Below are positions 16,394-25,427 of a stretch of 64,000 nucleotides of DNA, piece after piece. Numbering within the stretch: position 1 is the first letter of the stretch; the number at the start of each line of letters is the position of its first letter. The DNA comes from Rhizobium sp. BK376. GTDB taxonomy: Bacteria > Pseudomonadota > Alphaproteobacteria > Rhizobiales > Rhizobiaceae. The translations under genes and the position numbers were made by a program. The notes under the pieces are model-generated. The model did not search any database. It was not told the DNA's origin and saw only the letters and a list, made by a program, of their open reading frames with translations. Location of the stretch: positions 1 to 64,000 of the forward strand of contig NZ_SLZG01000007.1 in the NCBI RefSeq assembly GCF_004341625.1. Direction: 5' to 3'.

Positions 16394-16480
16394 ACTTGCG
16401 CCGACGGAAATCCAGAATGACACTTTATTCATCGTCCCATGAGAACGAAGATGTCATTCTACAAAGAAATGTATGCCGAG
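16394..16480 (+). repeat. Duplicated leader module, copy 2
   Basis: Matches 15700-15786, including the TGACACTTTAT core. It covers the promoter-proximal region and first ten codons of the gene starting at 16451. Confidence 0.6.
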
Positions 16481-16906
16481 ATTCCGTTGCTGCCCGAGGA
16501 CTGCAGCGCCCGCCACGAACCTGATTTTAGATTGTCGTATCGTGAAGTGATCGAGGACTTCCAGGCCGCATTCGAAAATGAAATGCCGCATTGGTTCAAA
16601 GATCTACATGAATCTGATCAAGTTCTGGTAGAAAAAATGGCGAACCGATTCCGAAGGCTACTCGTGAGCTTCGCTGCAGGGGTGAAAACTGCTCCCTTTT
16701 GCAGCAAACTCGACGGGAGGCCCTCCCTTCGAGAAGTGAGGTATTGGGTCTCCGCGGCTACACTGCTACCCTGGGTTAATCTGGCAAGGCCAATTTTGTC
16801 CGGTATCAAGTTGCCCCCGACTCTGAGGGAATCGGGGAAGATGGAAGCGGCCAGAGATCTCTATTTCTTCCTCCGCGCGCTTTCCGACGACGGCGCCGCA
16901 TGGTAG
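16451..16906 (+). CDS. Unknown 151-aa protein of the modification island
   Basis: A soluble, helix-rich protein: SYREVIEDFQAAFENEMPHW, VLVEKMANRFRRLLVSFAAG and a C-terminal KMEAARDLYFFLRAL. No catalytic motif, signal peptide or membrane segment. The start is placed at the Met aligned with the leader ORF at 15756; an ATG twelve bases upstream is also in frame. It shares a duplicated leader with the Dam methyltransferase 120 bases upstream, so the two are likely expressed under the same signals and may function together. Confidence 0.6.
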   Translation: MSFYKEMYAEIPLLPEDCSARHEPDFRLSYREVIEDFQAAFENEMPHWFKDLHESDQVLVEKMANRFRRLLVSFAAGVKTAPFCSKLDGRPSLREVRYWVSAATLLPWVNLARPILSGIKLPPTLRESGKMEAARDLYFFLRALSDDGAAW

Positions 16907-17174
16907 CGGCAAGATCCTCCATACCCCCTCGCCGCGCTTGTAATCGGTCCACAAACATCCTCGATTTCGAGGAGAAAGAGTCCGATACGGTTCCGAGTGA
17001 CAATGCGAAGCGTCCGAATAATGTCCGCGGCATCACCGACGGTCTACCCGTCGACGCACGGAGACAAATCCAAAGGCTCCGAACGATACGTCTAAGTCAC
17101 AGCTAAGATTCAACGGGAACAATCGCCCACAGATTCGGCATCCGGGTTTTGGAAGAGCACCGAAGGACAGGGCG

Positions 17175-19403
17175 ATGGTTTCCACCTATCTTGGCTATAC
17201 AAACGCCACTAAAGACACGGCGACGACCTTGAAGAACGTCGCCTCGCAGCAGGATGTCAAACGCGCCCAGCAATATTTTGACGCAAACATCGGCAGCGTC
17301 AAAACCGTCGACGAATTTCTAAAGAACTACAAGCTCTTTAGCTATGCCATGACAGCTTATGGCTTGAGCGACATGACCTACGCCAAGGCCATGATGAAAA
17401 AGGTGCTAACCAGCGACCTGAGCGATCCGCACAGCTTCGCCAACAAGCTGACCGACCCGCGCTACAAGGAATTCGCGGCCGCCTTCAACTTCGGTGTCAG
17501 CACCAAGCCCCAGATCCAGACGACGGCTCAGGCAACGACGCTCACGAACCTTTACAAGCAGTCGTTTACGACCGAAGAGGACGCCGCGGCCAGCGCCACC
17601 ACCTACTACGACGCTCATATCGACAAGGTCACCAACGTCGACCAGTTTCTCGCCGACCCCGAGCTGAAGGACTACGCCCTCAAGGCATACGGCATCGATC
17701 CGACCTACGCCTCCGATAGCTATCTCCGGTCGATCCTGACAAGCGACCCCAGTGATCCGAACAGCGCGGTGAATACGAGCGGATCAGACTCCTACAAGCA
17801 AATGGCCGCGGAGTTCAGCTTCAACGCCGACGGCACGCTCAAAGGTAAAACCGCGCAGACCGCAGATCAGAAGACGGCGGTCGAAAGCCAGTACAACTAC
17901 GCCGTACCATCGTTCTCCACGGCAACGGCCGCGACCTACAACACCACCTATTACAAGAACACGATCGGTTCGGTCACTTCGGCGGACCAACTGACAAGCA
18001 ACGCCCGGCTCTTCGACTATGTGAAAGCCGCCTTTGGCCTTGATCCCAAGATGAGCGCCTACGCGTTCTCGCAAGTCATCGCAAGCGATCCCAACGATCC
18101 CGGATCATTCGCGGCCGTGATCGGCGCGACGGGTGTTCTTAAGGAGTTCAATTTCAAGCAAGACGGCACCGTGCCCGCCGGCGAGAGCGTCCAGTCCAGC
18201 GCCCAGACGACAGCCACCACGACGTCGTATGCCGCAAACTACGACAACGTCCATCAGACGGATATGACGAACGCGGTGCAGAACTATACGAAGCGGATCG
18301 CGAGCGACAAGACCATCAGCGACTTTCTTGTCAGCAACAAGGCCGACAAGGCCGTCTTGAACGACGACGATCCGGAGCTCTATCAGATGGCTTTGCAGGC
18401 TTATGGCCTCGATCCATCGCAGGTCTCAAAGCAGCAGTTCACGAAGATCGTCGAGAGCGACCCCTACGACCCCAAGAGCTATGTCAGCTCGCTGAAAAAC
18501 AGCAAATATACCGACCTCGCCAAGGCATTCGACTTCAACAGCAAGGGCGACGCCCAGCAGCCAGTCCAGCCGATTTCGCAAAATACGATCAACACCTACA
18601 TCTTGCAGTACGATGGGCAGGCGATCATCGACCTGAAGGGCCCGGCTCTAAAGAAGGCGGAAGCCACCGCAAAGACTGACGCGACCTACTTTGCCGACAA
18701 CATAAACAAGATCGGCACGGTTTCCGATTTCCTGAAGGACAGCAAGCTTGTCGACTTCGTGTTGACGGCCAACCATATCGATCCGAAGAAGGTGACGACC
18801 GACACGTTGAAGAAGGCCTTCGCGTCGGACCCGACGAATACAAGCAGCTTCATCAACACTCCGGCAGGCGCGCAGTTCAAGGATATTGTCGACGCCTTCA
18901 ACTTTGACACCAAGGGTAACCTGACCAACGCCAAGATGAGCACCTCACAGGACGAGGGCAATCGGATCGAAACCGACAATCTCTATCTGCATCAGACGCT
19001 TGAGACGCAGGACGGGAAAAGCGATGACGGGATCCGCCTGGCGCTCTATTTCCAGCGGAAGGCGCCCAACATCAACTCCATGTACGACATCATGGGAGAC
19101 GCCGCGCTGTACCAGGTCATAACCACGACCTTCAACCTGCCGTCCGCCATGTCATCGCAGAACACCGATACGCAAGCAGCCGCGTTGGGCAAATTCGTAG
19201 ACGTCAAGGACTTGCATAACCCGGCCAAGCTCGATGCGCTGCTGAAGCGTTTCTCGGCCATGTATGATTTGAAGAACAATTCCAGCAGCGCCACCTCGAC
19301 CGCCACGTCGGCCCTCAGCATCCTGCAGGGCGGATCTTCAAGCGGTGCTGGCGTTAGCTCCAACACTCTTCTGTCGATCGCGCAGCTCTCACGCCATCGA
19401 TAG
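17175..19403 (+). CDS. DUF1217 multi-repeat flagellar-type protein
   Basis: 742 residues containing five DUF1217-like repeats of about 100-120 residues. Each has a (V/I)xxFL---L-DY---A-G(L/I)DP start, an SDPxDPxSF signature and a closing AAF(N/S)F. Repeats begin near residues 35, 135, 235, 350 and 500. A sixth, degenerate unit and a Ser/Thr-rich tail end in LLSIAQLS. DUF1217 proteins are encoded in rhizobial flagellar clusters and are thought to be structural, but their role is not established. Here no core flagellar operon is adjacent; only a rod-like gene 600 bases downstream. ATG at 17175 follows AAGGACAGGG. Confidence 0.85.
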   Translation: MVSTYLGYTNATKDTATTLKNVASQQDVKRAQQYFDANIGSVKTVDEFLKNYKLFSYAMTAYGLSDMTYAKAMMKKVLTSDLSDPHSFANKLTDPRYKEFAAAFNFGVSTKPQIQTTAQATTLTNLYKQSFTTEEDAAASATTYYDAHIDKVTNVDQFLADPELKDYALKAYGIDPTYASDSYLRSILTSDPSDPNSAVNTSGSDSYKQMAAEFSFNADGTLKGKTAQTADQKTAVESQYNYAVPSFSTATAATYNTTYYKNTIGSVTSADQLTSNARLFDYVKAAFGLDPKMSAYAFSQVIASDPNDPGSFAAVIGATGVLKEFNFKQDGTVPAGESVQSSAQTTATTTSYAANYDNVHQTDMTNAVQNYTKRIASDKTISDFLVSNKADKAVLNDDDPELYQMALQAYGLDPSQVSKQQFTKIVESDPYDPKSYVSSLKNSKYTDLAKAFDFNSKGDAQQPVQPISQNTINTYILQYDGQAIIDLKGPALKKAEATAKTDATYFADNINKIGTVSDFLKDSKLVDFVLTANHIDPKKVTTDTLKKAFASDPTNTSSFINTPAGAQFKDIVDAFNFDTKGNLTNAKMSTSQDEGNRIETDNLYLHQTLETQDGKSDDGIRLALYFQRKAPNINSMYDIMGDAALYQVITTTFNLPSAMSSQNTDTQAAALGKFVDVKDLHNPAKLDALLKRFSAMYDLKNNSSSATSTATSALSILQGGSSSGAGVSSNTLLSIAQLSRHR

Positions 19404-19535
19404 CAGCAGCTCACCCTAGAGAACCTGGTGATCATTGATCGGCACGCTACGTGCCTTAGTCCAAATCCGGAAAGGTGAACACCGAGCCACGCCATCGAAC
19501 CGACAAGGCAACTCTCCCACCTGATGGAACATTAA

Positions 19536-19754
19536 ATGAATCGCCCTCCTCGTCCCGAAATCAATACCTTCCATGCGTGTGCCAGTCAGCATGCCGAATG
19601 GTTGCGTGAGGAAATCGAGGAGCTACTTGATGCAAGATTCCTCGCATATGAAAAAGCAACGGTCGATGAAGCCGAAATTGCTCATCTCAGAAACGAGATC
19701 GAAACGCGCGAGGATGTGATCTCGCACTATCGGACACTTGGGCTGCTGCCTTAA
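19536..19754 (+). CDS. Small unknown protein, 72 aa, coiled-coil-like
   Basis: Polar, highly charged and helical (EWLREEIEELLDARFLAYE, AEIAHLRNEIETREDVI), with heptad-like spacing that suggests a short coiled coil. The ribosome site is weak. It sits between two flagellar-type genes in the same direction and might be an accessory of them, but nothing in the sequence shows this. Confidence 0.45.
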   Translation: MNRPPRPEINTFHACASQHAEWLREEIEELLDARFLAYEKATVDEAEIAHLRNEIETREDVISHYRTLGLLP

Positions 19755-19996
19755 TTCGCTTCCGCCTCGCGTATTGCCGAGATCGCCAGTTTGCTTCCGG
19801 AAAGAGGACGTCAGGCGTTTGCCACCAAGCCGATCAACGACGACGGGAGGATCTGCCGTGATTGCTCGATTTTCCGGGTCTTGATCCTTCAATGACTCGC
19901 ATTTTAGGAATTGATTTACCCACGACGTAAGACTTGTCGGCTACAAACCTCTTAAAGTTCAGGCATTCCGTCGGATGCAAAAGGAATTGAAGGACA

Positions 19997-20326
19997 ATGA
20001 ATATTTCGGGTGCTATGGCGATTTCTGTCCAAGGCATAACCGCGCAGTCGGTCCGTCTTTCAACCTCCGCAAATAACATGGCGAATATCGACACGCCCGG
20101 CTATCGTCGTTCAACAGCTAGCTCCTCTGCGCTGATGCCAGGTGGCGTCGCGACAAAAGTGTCGACCGCCTCGGCTACCGCCGCCGATCCGGCCACCTCC
20201 AATGTGGATCCGTTGCAGGAGGCCGTCACCGAAGTCGAAAGCCGAGCCGCTTTCCAACTTAATGCGGACGCCTTCGAGACAGGTGCGGACATGTGGCAGG
20301 CGCTGGCGTCGATGAAGCGCGACTGA
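19997..20326 (+). CDS. Short flagellar rod-type protein (FlgB/FlgC-like)
   Basis: 109 residues. The N-terminus has the basal-body rod signature SVRLSTSANNMANIDTPGYRR, used by FlgB/C/F/G to assemble the axial structure. The C-terminus (EAVTEVESRAAFQLNADAF, DMWQALASMKRD) matches the usual terminal helix, where these proteins form a coiled coil with their own N-terminus. It is shorter than typical FlgB or FlgC (about 130-140). An A-rich GGAATTGAAGGACA precedes ATG 19997. As an isolated copy it is probably a specialised or accessory rod protein rather than the main one. Confidence 0.75.
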   Translation: MNISGAMAISVQGITAQSVRLSTSANNMANIDTPGYRRSTASSSALMPGGVATKVSTASATAADPATSNVDPLQEAVTEVESRAAFQLNADAFETGADMWQALASMKRD

Positions 20327-20581
20327 CCTCGCCCCGATCGAGCGACAACATCATCGCCGATCACCTAACGTAGCCGCTAGCGGCGGCATAAAGCCCATCA
20401 TTTTTCACCGTCGAGCACAACTGCGGCCGTTGGCTTCTCGATGCGACGTTGGACGAATTCCGCCTGCGTCCGGAGCCGCCGACGTCGCTTTTTACCGAAG
20501 ACTGCTACCACCGTAGCGACGGATTACCTGACAATTGGCAACTCACGAAGGCGAGATTCCGATCCGTGAGCTGGGTTCCCT

Positions 20582-21388
20582 TCAGAGGATACGTCGGTCA
20601 TCGGAGGGATTCCGGTACCTGTGCAGAAGGCCCGCGACGACCAGAACCGTGAACAGCAGACCGACATTGATGAGGGAAGCCTCTCCGCGTGGCAGGTTCA
20701 GCGCTCCATCTTTCACGGGCTTCGTAAGAAAGTCACCGAAAGTCGCGCCGAACGGCCGAGTGAATATAAAGGCGACCCAGAAAAGGATCACGTGATTGAT
20801 CCGGGTTGTGTAGTGGAGCGCGACAACGATCCCGATGACGGCTGCAGTCACGAGCGCGCCTGAGACGTATCCCAGTCCCAGGTTGTCGGAAAGAAAATCG
20901 CCAAACGCCGTTCCCAGACTGTTGGAAAAGATCACCGCGATCCAAAAGAGGATTTCAATATCTCTTGATGCAATCGCATCCACATCCAGCTTGGGATCCC
21001 GCCGATACCAGATTGCGAACGTTGCGGCGAGACCGAGAGCCAAGATAACGGAGCCCCAGAGGTAGCCAAGGCCAAAGGAACGGTCCATCAAATCCGACAC
21101 CTCTGTTCCAGCCGTCGTGGTCGAGACTATGCCAAGCCAGAAAATGGCGGGACGCAGGTGGCGGAAGGAAATTTGAAAGAAAAGAACGACGATCAGCACT
21201 GTGAAGGTGATCGCAAAGCCGACGTAATAGCCGAGGTTCAATGTCATGGACACGAAATCGCCAGCCGTCTCCCCAAGCGTGGTCGCCAGTATCTTCATGA
21301 TCCAGAAGGCCAAAGTCACCCTCGCCACCTTCTGGGTATCCCGCTGTCTCACGTTGGAATCCGGCGCAATCTGTTCTGCAAAATTCAT
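20582..21388 (-). CDS. COG4705 membrane protein, copy 1
   Basis: 268 residues with about eight membrane helices. The internal repeat typical of COG4705 is visible: KILATTLGETAGDFVSMTLN, FSNSLGTAFGDFLSDNLGLG and IFTRPFGATFGDFLTKP, each with a G(E/T)xxGDF core. Function is unknown; proteins of this group are described only as membrane-anchored. ATG at 21388 has AGGA six bases upstream. A paralogue is present at 36659-37474. The gene diverges from an ATP-grasp gene across a region containing a CTTAC-N6-GTAAG operator. Confidence 0.85.
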   Translation of the reverse strand: MNFAEQIAPDSNVRQRDTQKVARVTLAFWIMKILATTLGETAGDFVSMTLNLGYYVGFAITFTVLIVVLFFQISFRHLRPAIFWLGIVSTTTAGTEVSDLMDRSFGLGYLWGSVILALGLAATFAIWYRRDPKLDVDAIASRDIEILFWIAVIFSNSLGTAFGDFLSDNLGLGYVSGALVTAAVIGIVVALHYTTRINHVILFWVAFIFTRPFGATFGDFLTKPVKDGALNLPRGEASLINVGLLFTVLVVAGLLHRYRNPSDDRRIL

Positions 21389-21655
21389 GGGATATCCTTC
21401 CGGAACCCGAGGGCTCCTTGCTCGTTTCGATAGCAGTGATGTTGCGTCCTAGGATCGACGCTTCGGCCTTGCCAGGCGCTGCGATACATCGCGATTTGGT
21501 TGGCGTTTTCCTGATCCGACTCCCGCATCGGCAATTTAGAAAGTAGGCGGTTGCGTCGGCGACACCGACCATGCCGGTCCGACGTGTTGCGGCTTCGCAA
21601 AACTGGGCGACGCTTCTGGAACGGCTAGCCGCGACGAGAGTTCATGGAGGGGAGC

Positions 21656-21688
21656 GACCTTACGAAGAAGTAAGGTCTCCGTAAGGTC
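21656..21688 (+). promoter_or_regulatory. CTTAC-N6-GTAAG operator with an extra half-site
   Basis: GACCTTAC and GTAAGGTC form a perfect 8-bp inverted repeat with a six-base centre (21656-21677). A third half-site GTAAGGTC follows at 21681-21688, exactly 11 bases after the second, as in OmpR-type tandem sites. The remaining 434-base divergent gap (21389-21822) shows no further gene. Confidence 0.6.
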
Positions 21689-21822
21689 TCAGCAAAAAAC
21701 GAGATCCAATTTCGCGCCAAATGTGACGAGCCCGAACTTTGAGTCGATCCCTCAGCCATTCCCAATGGTTACGGCAAGGGCATTGGACATTGTCTTGGGA
21801 CAGGTTGAAAAGGGCCGATCGT

Positions 21823-23058
21823 GTGAACAGCGGGATTGCTTCAGGAGCTGATGACGAGGATGCGCTCATCGGCAAGGCGACGATCGTCAGGACGCTATAC
21901 GAAGGACGGGACATCCGCCCCCTTTGGGATCAACTGCTGGAAAGGGTGTCGGCGAACGGGACCGACGCATCTGCCTTCCACGACCTTGCCACCATCTTGT
22001 ATGCCCTTGGCCGTCCTGAAGATGCGTCGGCCAGCGAGAACGCCGCCCTCGGGATATCCCGAACTTTCAGGATAAACAACGGTCACGGGACGGGGATCAG
22101 TGTTCTTGCATTGGTCACGGCGGGCGACTTCATGAGCAACACCCCGCTGGAGTTCCTTCTTGAGCGGTCAAACACGACGATCCTCCTTCACTATGTCGAT
22201 AGCCGAACGAAGAGGCTGGACGATGTCCCGCCCCACGACGTTGCGTTCGTCGCGATCGCTGAATCCGAAGCGAACATGCCAGTCCTGGAAAATCTGGAGC
22301 GTCTTCTTGTCGACTGGAAGACACCCATAATGAACAATGCTCCGCGACGGATCATCGATCTCGCCAGGGACAAGGTCGCCGAGCTCCTGAGCACGGAGCC
22401 TTCGATCTTGGCGCCGATCACCATTTGCGTCGAGCGCGGAGCATTGATTGATCTGGCGTCAAGCGCGGCCGACACCGGTGGCCTTCGGATGATGGCGGGT
22501 TTTCCATTTGTGGTGAGGCCCGTTGGAACCCACGCCGGAGGCGGTATGGCCAAGATCGCGACCGCCTCCGAGCTCGAAGTCTATCTGAATGATCGACCGG
22601 AAGATACGTTCTTCGTTGCGCCGTTTGTCGACTACAGTGGAACCGATGGCAAGTTCCGCAAGCAGCGGATTACTTTCATCGATGGTCGTGCCTTCGCAAG
22701 CCATCTGGCGGTCTCGGACCACTGGATGGTCCACTATCTGAGTGCGGGTATGGCGGATCACGCCGATCGCCGAGCCGAGGAGGCTTCTTGGATGGCGAGT
22801 TTCGACGTCGATTTCGCACGGCGTCATGCCAATGCGTTCGACGCACTGTATCGGCGCCTCGGTCTGGACTACTTTGCGATAGATTGCGCCGAACTGCCGG
22901 ATGGCCGTTTGCTTCTCTTCGAAGCGGACGTCGCGATGATCATCCACTCGATGGATCCCGTCACCATTTTCCCGTACAAGCAGCGTCCCATGCAGCTTCT
23001 CTTCGAGGCCTTCGTCGATGCGCTCTACAAGCGCATCGAACAGACCGACCCGTCCTGA
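21823..23058 (+). CDS. ATP-grasp (RimK-like) protein with TPR-like N-terminus
   Basis: About 411 residues from the GTG at 21823 (AAGGG eight bases upstream); the frame is open to a TTG at 21739. Residues 1-100 look like tetratricopeptide helices. The rest matches ATP-grasp ligase-like proteins: FPFVVRPVGTHAGGGMAKIA (lysine and glycine loop), YSGTDGKFRKQRITFIDGR and DYFAIDCAELPDGRLLLFEAD with metal-binding Asp/Glu. The enzyme would join an acid to an amine using ATP, but the substrate cannot be read from sequence. Its promoter region carries the CTTAC-N6-GTAAG site shared with envelope genes. Confidence 0.7.
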   Translation: MNSGIASGADDEDALIGKATIVRTLYEGRDIRPLWDQLLERVSANGTDASAFHDLATILYALGRPEDASASENAALGISRTFRINNGHGTGISVLALVTAGDFMSNTPLEFLLERSNTTILLHYVDSRTKRLDDVPPHDVAFVAIAESEANMPVLENLERLLVDWKTPIMNNAPRRIIDLARDKVAELLSTEPSILAPITICVERGALIDLASSAADTGGLRMMAGFPFVVRPVGTHAGGGMAKIATASELEVYLNDRPEDTFFVAPFVDYSGTDGKFRKQRITFIDGRAFASHLAVSDHWMVHYLSAGMADHADRRAEEASWMASFDVDFARRHANAFDALYRRLGLDYFAIDCAELPDGRLLLFEADVAMIIHSMDPVTIFPYKQRPMQLLFEAFVDALYKRIEQTDPS

Positions 23059-23173
23059 CAAAGAGACGCCGCGGTCCGCGAACTTCCTAGCGGAGTCGCC
23101 TATCTGGCTTGCGTGGCTGATATCCAAGAACATGGCAGGAAACGAGGACACCTGATGCCGACGCTATGCGCGT

Positions 23174-23344
23174 TTAGACGTCGTCGTCATCGTCGAGCGC
23201 TTCATGTATGGTTGCCTTGATGTGCAGGTTCGGCACGACGCCCAGTCGTTGCGCGTCTCTATATGCGTGTCGGGCGAGGTCGAACGACCCCGCCCACATA
23301 AGCGAACTAAGCAACGCGGCGATTGTCAGAGCTTTAAAGTTCAT
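23174..23344 (-). CDS. Small secreted or anchored peptide with acidic tail, 56 aa
   Basis: Read leftward from ATG 23344 to TAA 23174. It begins MNFKALTIAALLSSLMWAGS, a clear signal sequence or membrane anchor, and ends in five Asp plus Val (EALDDDDDV). It is the last gene of the long leftward ABC-transporter operon, 35 bases after its neighbour. The acidic tail might bind metal ions, which would fit an iron-related operon; that is inference. Confidence 0.55.
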   Translation of the reverse strand: MNFKALTIAALLSSLMWAGSFDLARHAYRDAQRLGVVPNLHIKATIHEALDDDDDV

Positions 23345-23379
23345 CGCGATTCCATCAGAGCTACGATTGGCCGGAGCGA

Positions 23380-23604
23380 TCAGTTCTTGGTCCGGAACTT
23401 CGTCCGAGCGGCTCGCGAGACGCTTTCCGCCAGGATCAGCAGGCTTCCGACCAGAAGGATCAGAGCGGCGACAAGGCCGGAGACGTATCCAGTCTTGGCA
23501 CCGATCACCACCGCGACGATCAATACCAGCGACAATGACGCCAGCGCGCCATCGTCGATGAACATACCCATCAGCTCTTCAAAGGCGGTTTTCAAAATGC
23601 TCAC
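23380..23604 (-). CDS. Small membrane protein, 74 aa
   Basis: Two helices are evident: ALASLSLVLIVAVVIGAKTG and LVAALILLVGSLLILAES, with a basic C-terminus (RAARTKFRTKN) that is probably cytoplasmic. The ATG overlaps the stop of the COG4280 gene upstream by four bases (ATGA), showing translational coupling. It is likely a small partner of that membrane protein. No family was recognised. Confidence 0.65.
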   Translation of the reverse strand: MSILKTAFEELMGMFIDDGALASLSLVLIVAVVIGAKTGYVSGLVAALILLVGSLLILAESVSRAARTKFRTKN

Positions 23605-24356
23605 TGTGCAATTCCCTGGATGCGAGTGTGATGGAACTGGCGCAGCATGCGCACCGCCACGAACGAGAAGACTGCAAAAGCCGCAAATATTGGCAGAAGT
23701 GAGAGGTCGGAGCCCGGCCAGCTAGCGCCCATCCCCTCGCCCACCCAAAAGATGCCGAAAGCACTGAGAAGCAAGCCGACGACAAATTTGAGGGTGTTTT
23801 CGGGAACCGCGGTAAGCGGCTTGTGCAAGACGAGGCCTACGAGAAGGACCAGAACACAGGCGGCAAGCGCTCCCAGGCTGGCATAGCCTATCATTCCCTG
23901 GCCTGCCCCGGTCGCAAGAACGATGAAGACGACCTCCACGCCCTCCAAGAGCACAGCCTTGAACGCCGCGAGACCCGCAAGAAAATCGGCGCGCCCATCG
24001 GATGCCTGGCGTTTCAGGTTGTCCGTTTCGGAGGCGAACGCCTTGCCTTCGTCATGCAATGCGATGAAACCCGATGCTCGCAAAATTGCCTTTCGAAGCC
24101 AGCGAAGCCCGAAGAGCACCAGCAAGGTGCCGATGACGAGCTGCATCACTTCGATCGGGATCGATGCGATCAGCGGCCCCAGTGCGAGAACAAGAAGGGC
24201 AAGTGTCGCCAACGCCAGTCCGGTGCCGATAAAGGCGGGTCGCCAGCTTTGGGTGATGCCAACGGCGAGGATGATCGTGAATGCTTCGACGACCTCTACG
24301 AACGAGCCGAGAAAGGACGCCGTTATCGTCGAGGCTATACTTGTAATGGTGGTCAT
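23601..24356 (-). CDS. COG4280-type membrane protein
   Basis: 251 residues with six to seven helices. The N-terminus SFLGSFVEVVEAFTIILAVG and the internal repeat LAGLAAFKAVLLEGVEVVFIVLATG share an acidic E-x(2)-EA/E motif in a membrane helix, reminiscent of cation or iron permeases such as FTR1, and match the uncharacterised COG4280 family. It follows the ABC ATPase gene by 30 bases and is coupled to the small membrane protein downstream. A role in metal transport alongside the ABC system is plausible but unproved. Confidence 0.7.
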   Translation of the reverse strand: MTTITSIASTITASFLGSFVEVVEAFTIILAVGITQSWRPAFIGTGLALATLALLVLALGPLIASIPIEVMQLVIGTLLVLFGLRWLRKAILRASGFIALHDEGKAFASETDNLKRQASDGRADFLAGLAAFKAVLLEGVEVVFIVLATGAGQGMIGYASLGALAACVLVLLVGLVLHKPLTAVPENTLKFVVGLLLSAFGIFWVGEGMGASWPGSDLSLLPIFAAFAVFSFVAVRMLRQFHHTRIQGIAQ

Positions 24357-24386
24357 AGTGTCATTCCAACTTTCTTGAATGCTGCT

Positions 24387-25427
24387 TCACGCCGGAAGAA
24401 TTGTGCATCGCTCCGGCGGAAGCGAAAATGATAAGGAGGAGCCAGTCTGTTCCTTATGAGGCCAATCCAGCCTTAGAACGTCCGCTCCGACCCGGACCTG
24501 CAAGCGCCAGCACCGCCCTTGAAAAGCACTGTCGACCACTTCACCCGTGAGATCGTTCAATCCGGTGGCGGGACGCCCGTCTTCCGGCCGGACGACGAGA
24601 ACGGCAGCACCTTGCAGCCCTGACGACGCGTGGTTGAGTACGCTGTCGACCCCCGAGATATTGAAGCTGCCGTCGGACGCAACGCCGTTGAGGAGAGAGA
24701 AACCGCCGAGAAACCTGGCCACAAATGGATTGGCGGGGGACTCGTAGATGGACTCCGGCGTCGCAAGCTGCACGATCGCACCCCGGTCCATGACCGCTAG
24801 GCGATCGGATACCGCCATCGCCTCGACCTGATCATGGGTCACATAGACGGCGGACATTCCTTCCATGCGTATCAGCCGCATCATCTCTGCACGAAGATCA
24901 TCGCGTAGCACCGCATCCAGATTGCTCAGAGGCTCGTCGAGAAGAAGAAGTCGCGGTCTCATGGCAAGACAACGCGCGATCGCCACCCGTTGCTGCTGGC
25001 CTCCGGAGAGCTCGCTTGGACGGCGCTCCGCCAGCGCTCCCAGATGAGTTATCTCAAGGGCGTGGTCTATTCTCCTAGCGATCTCGCGCCGATCATATCC
25101 TTTGGCCTCCAGACCAAAGCTCAAATTCTTGCGCACCGACATGTGCGGCCAGAGAGCATAGTCCTGAAAGACGAGGCCGACATTGCGATGTTCCGCCGCC
25201 ACCTGCTTGCGTTGGGACCACACGGTGCTTTCGTGGATTCTGATTTCGCCTGCGTCGGGATCCGTCAAACCCGCGATCGATCGAAGCAGCGTGGACTTGC
25301 CAGAGCCGCTGGCACCGACGAGCGCCACGACTTCTCCGGGCTCGACCGAGATGTCGAGTTGGTCGAGCACCGTCTTGCCGCCGAGGGATTTCCTGACCCC
25401 TATGCATTCCAGCGCGTATTTTACCAT
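24387..25427 (-). CDS. ABC transporter ATP-binding protein (FbpC/PhnT type)
   Basis: 346 residues from ATG 25427 (AAGAGG seven bases upstream). Walker A GASGSGKST (about 38), signature LSGGQQQRVAIARCLAMRP (about 135), Walker B LLLLDEPLSNLDA and the switch His in YVTHDQVEAMA are intact, followed by a TOBE-like C-terminal domain. It energises the fused permease whose gene overlaps its start by seven bases. The family imports ferric iron or 2-aminoethylphosphonate; which one cannot be told from the ATPase. Confidence 0.9.
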   Translation of the reverse strand: MVKYALECIGVRKSLGGKTVLDQLDISVEPGEVVALVGASGSGKSTLLRSIAGLTDPDAGEIRIHESTVWSQRKQVAAEHRNVGLVFQDYALWPHMSVRKNLSFGLEAKGYDRREIARRIDHALEITHLGALAERRPSELSGGQQQRVAIARCLAMRPRLLLLDEPLSNLDAVLRDDLRAEMMRLIRMEGMSAVYVTHDQVEAMAVSDRLAVMDRGAIVQLATPESIYESPANPFVARFLGGFSLLNGVASDGSFNISGVDSVLNHASSGLQGAAVLVVRPEDGRPATGLNDLTGEVVDSAFQGRCWRLQVRVGADVLRLDWPHKEQTGSSLSFSLPPERCTILPA

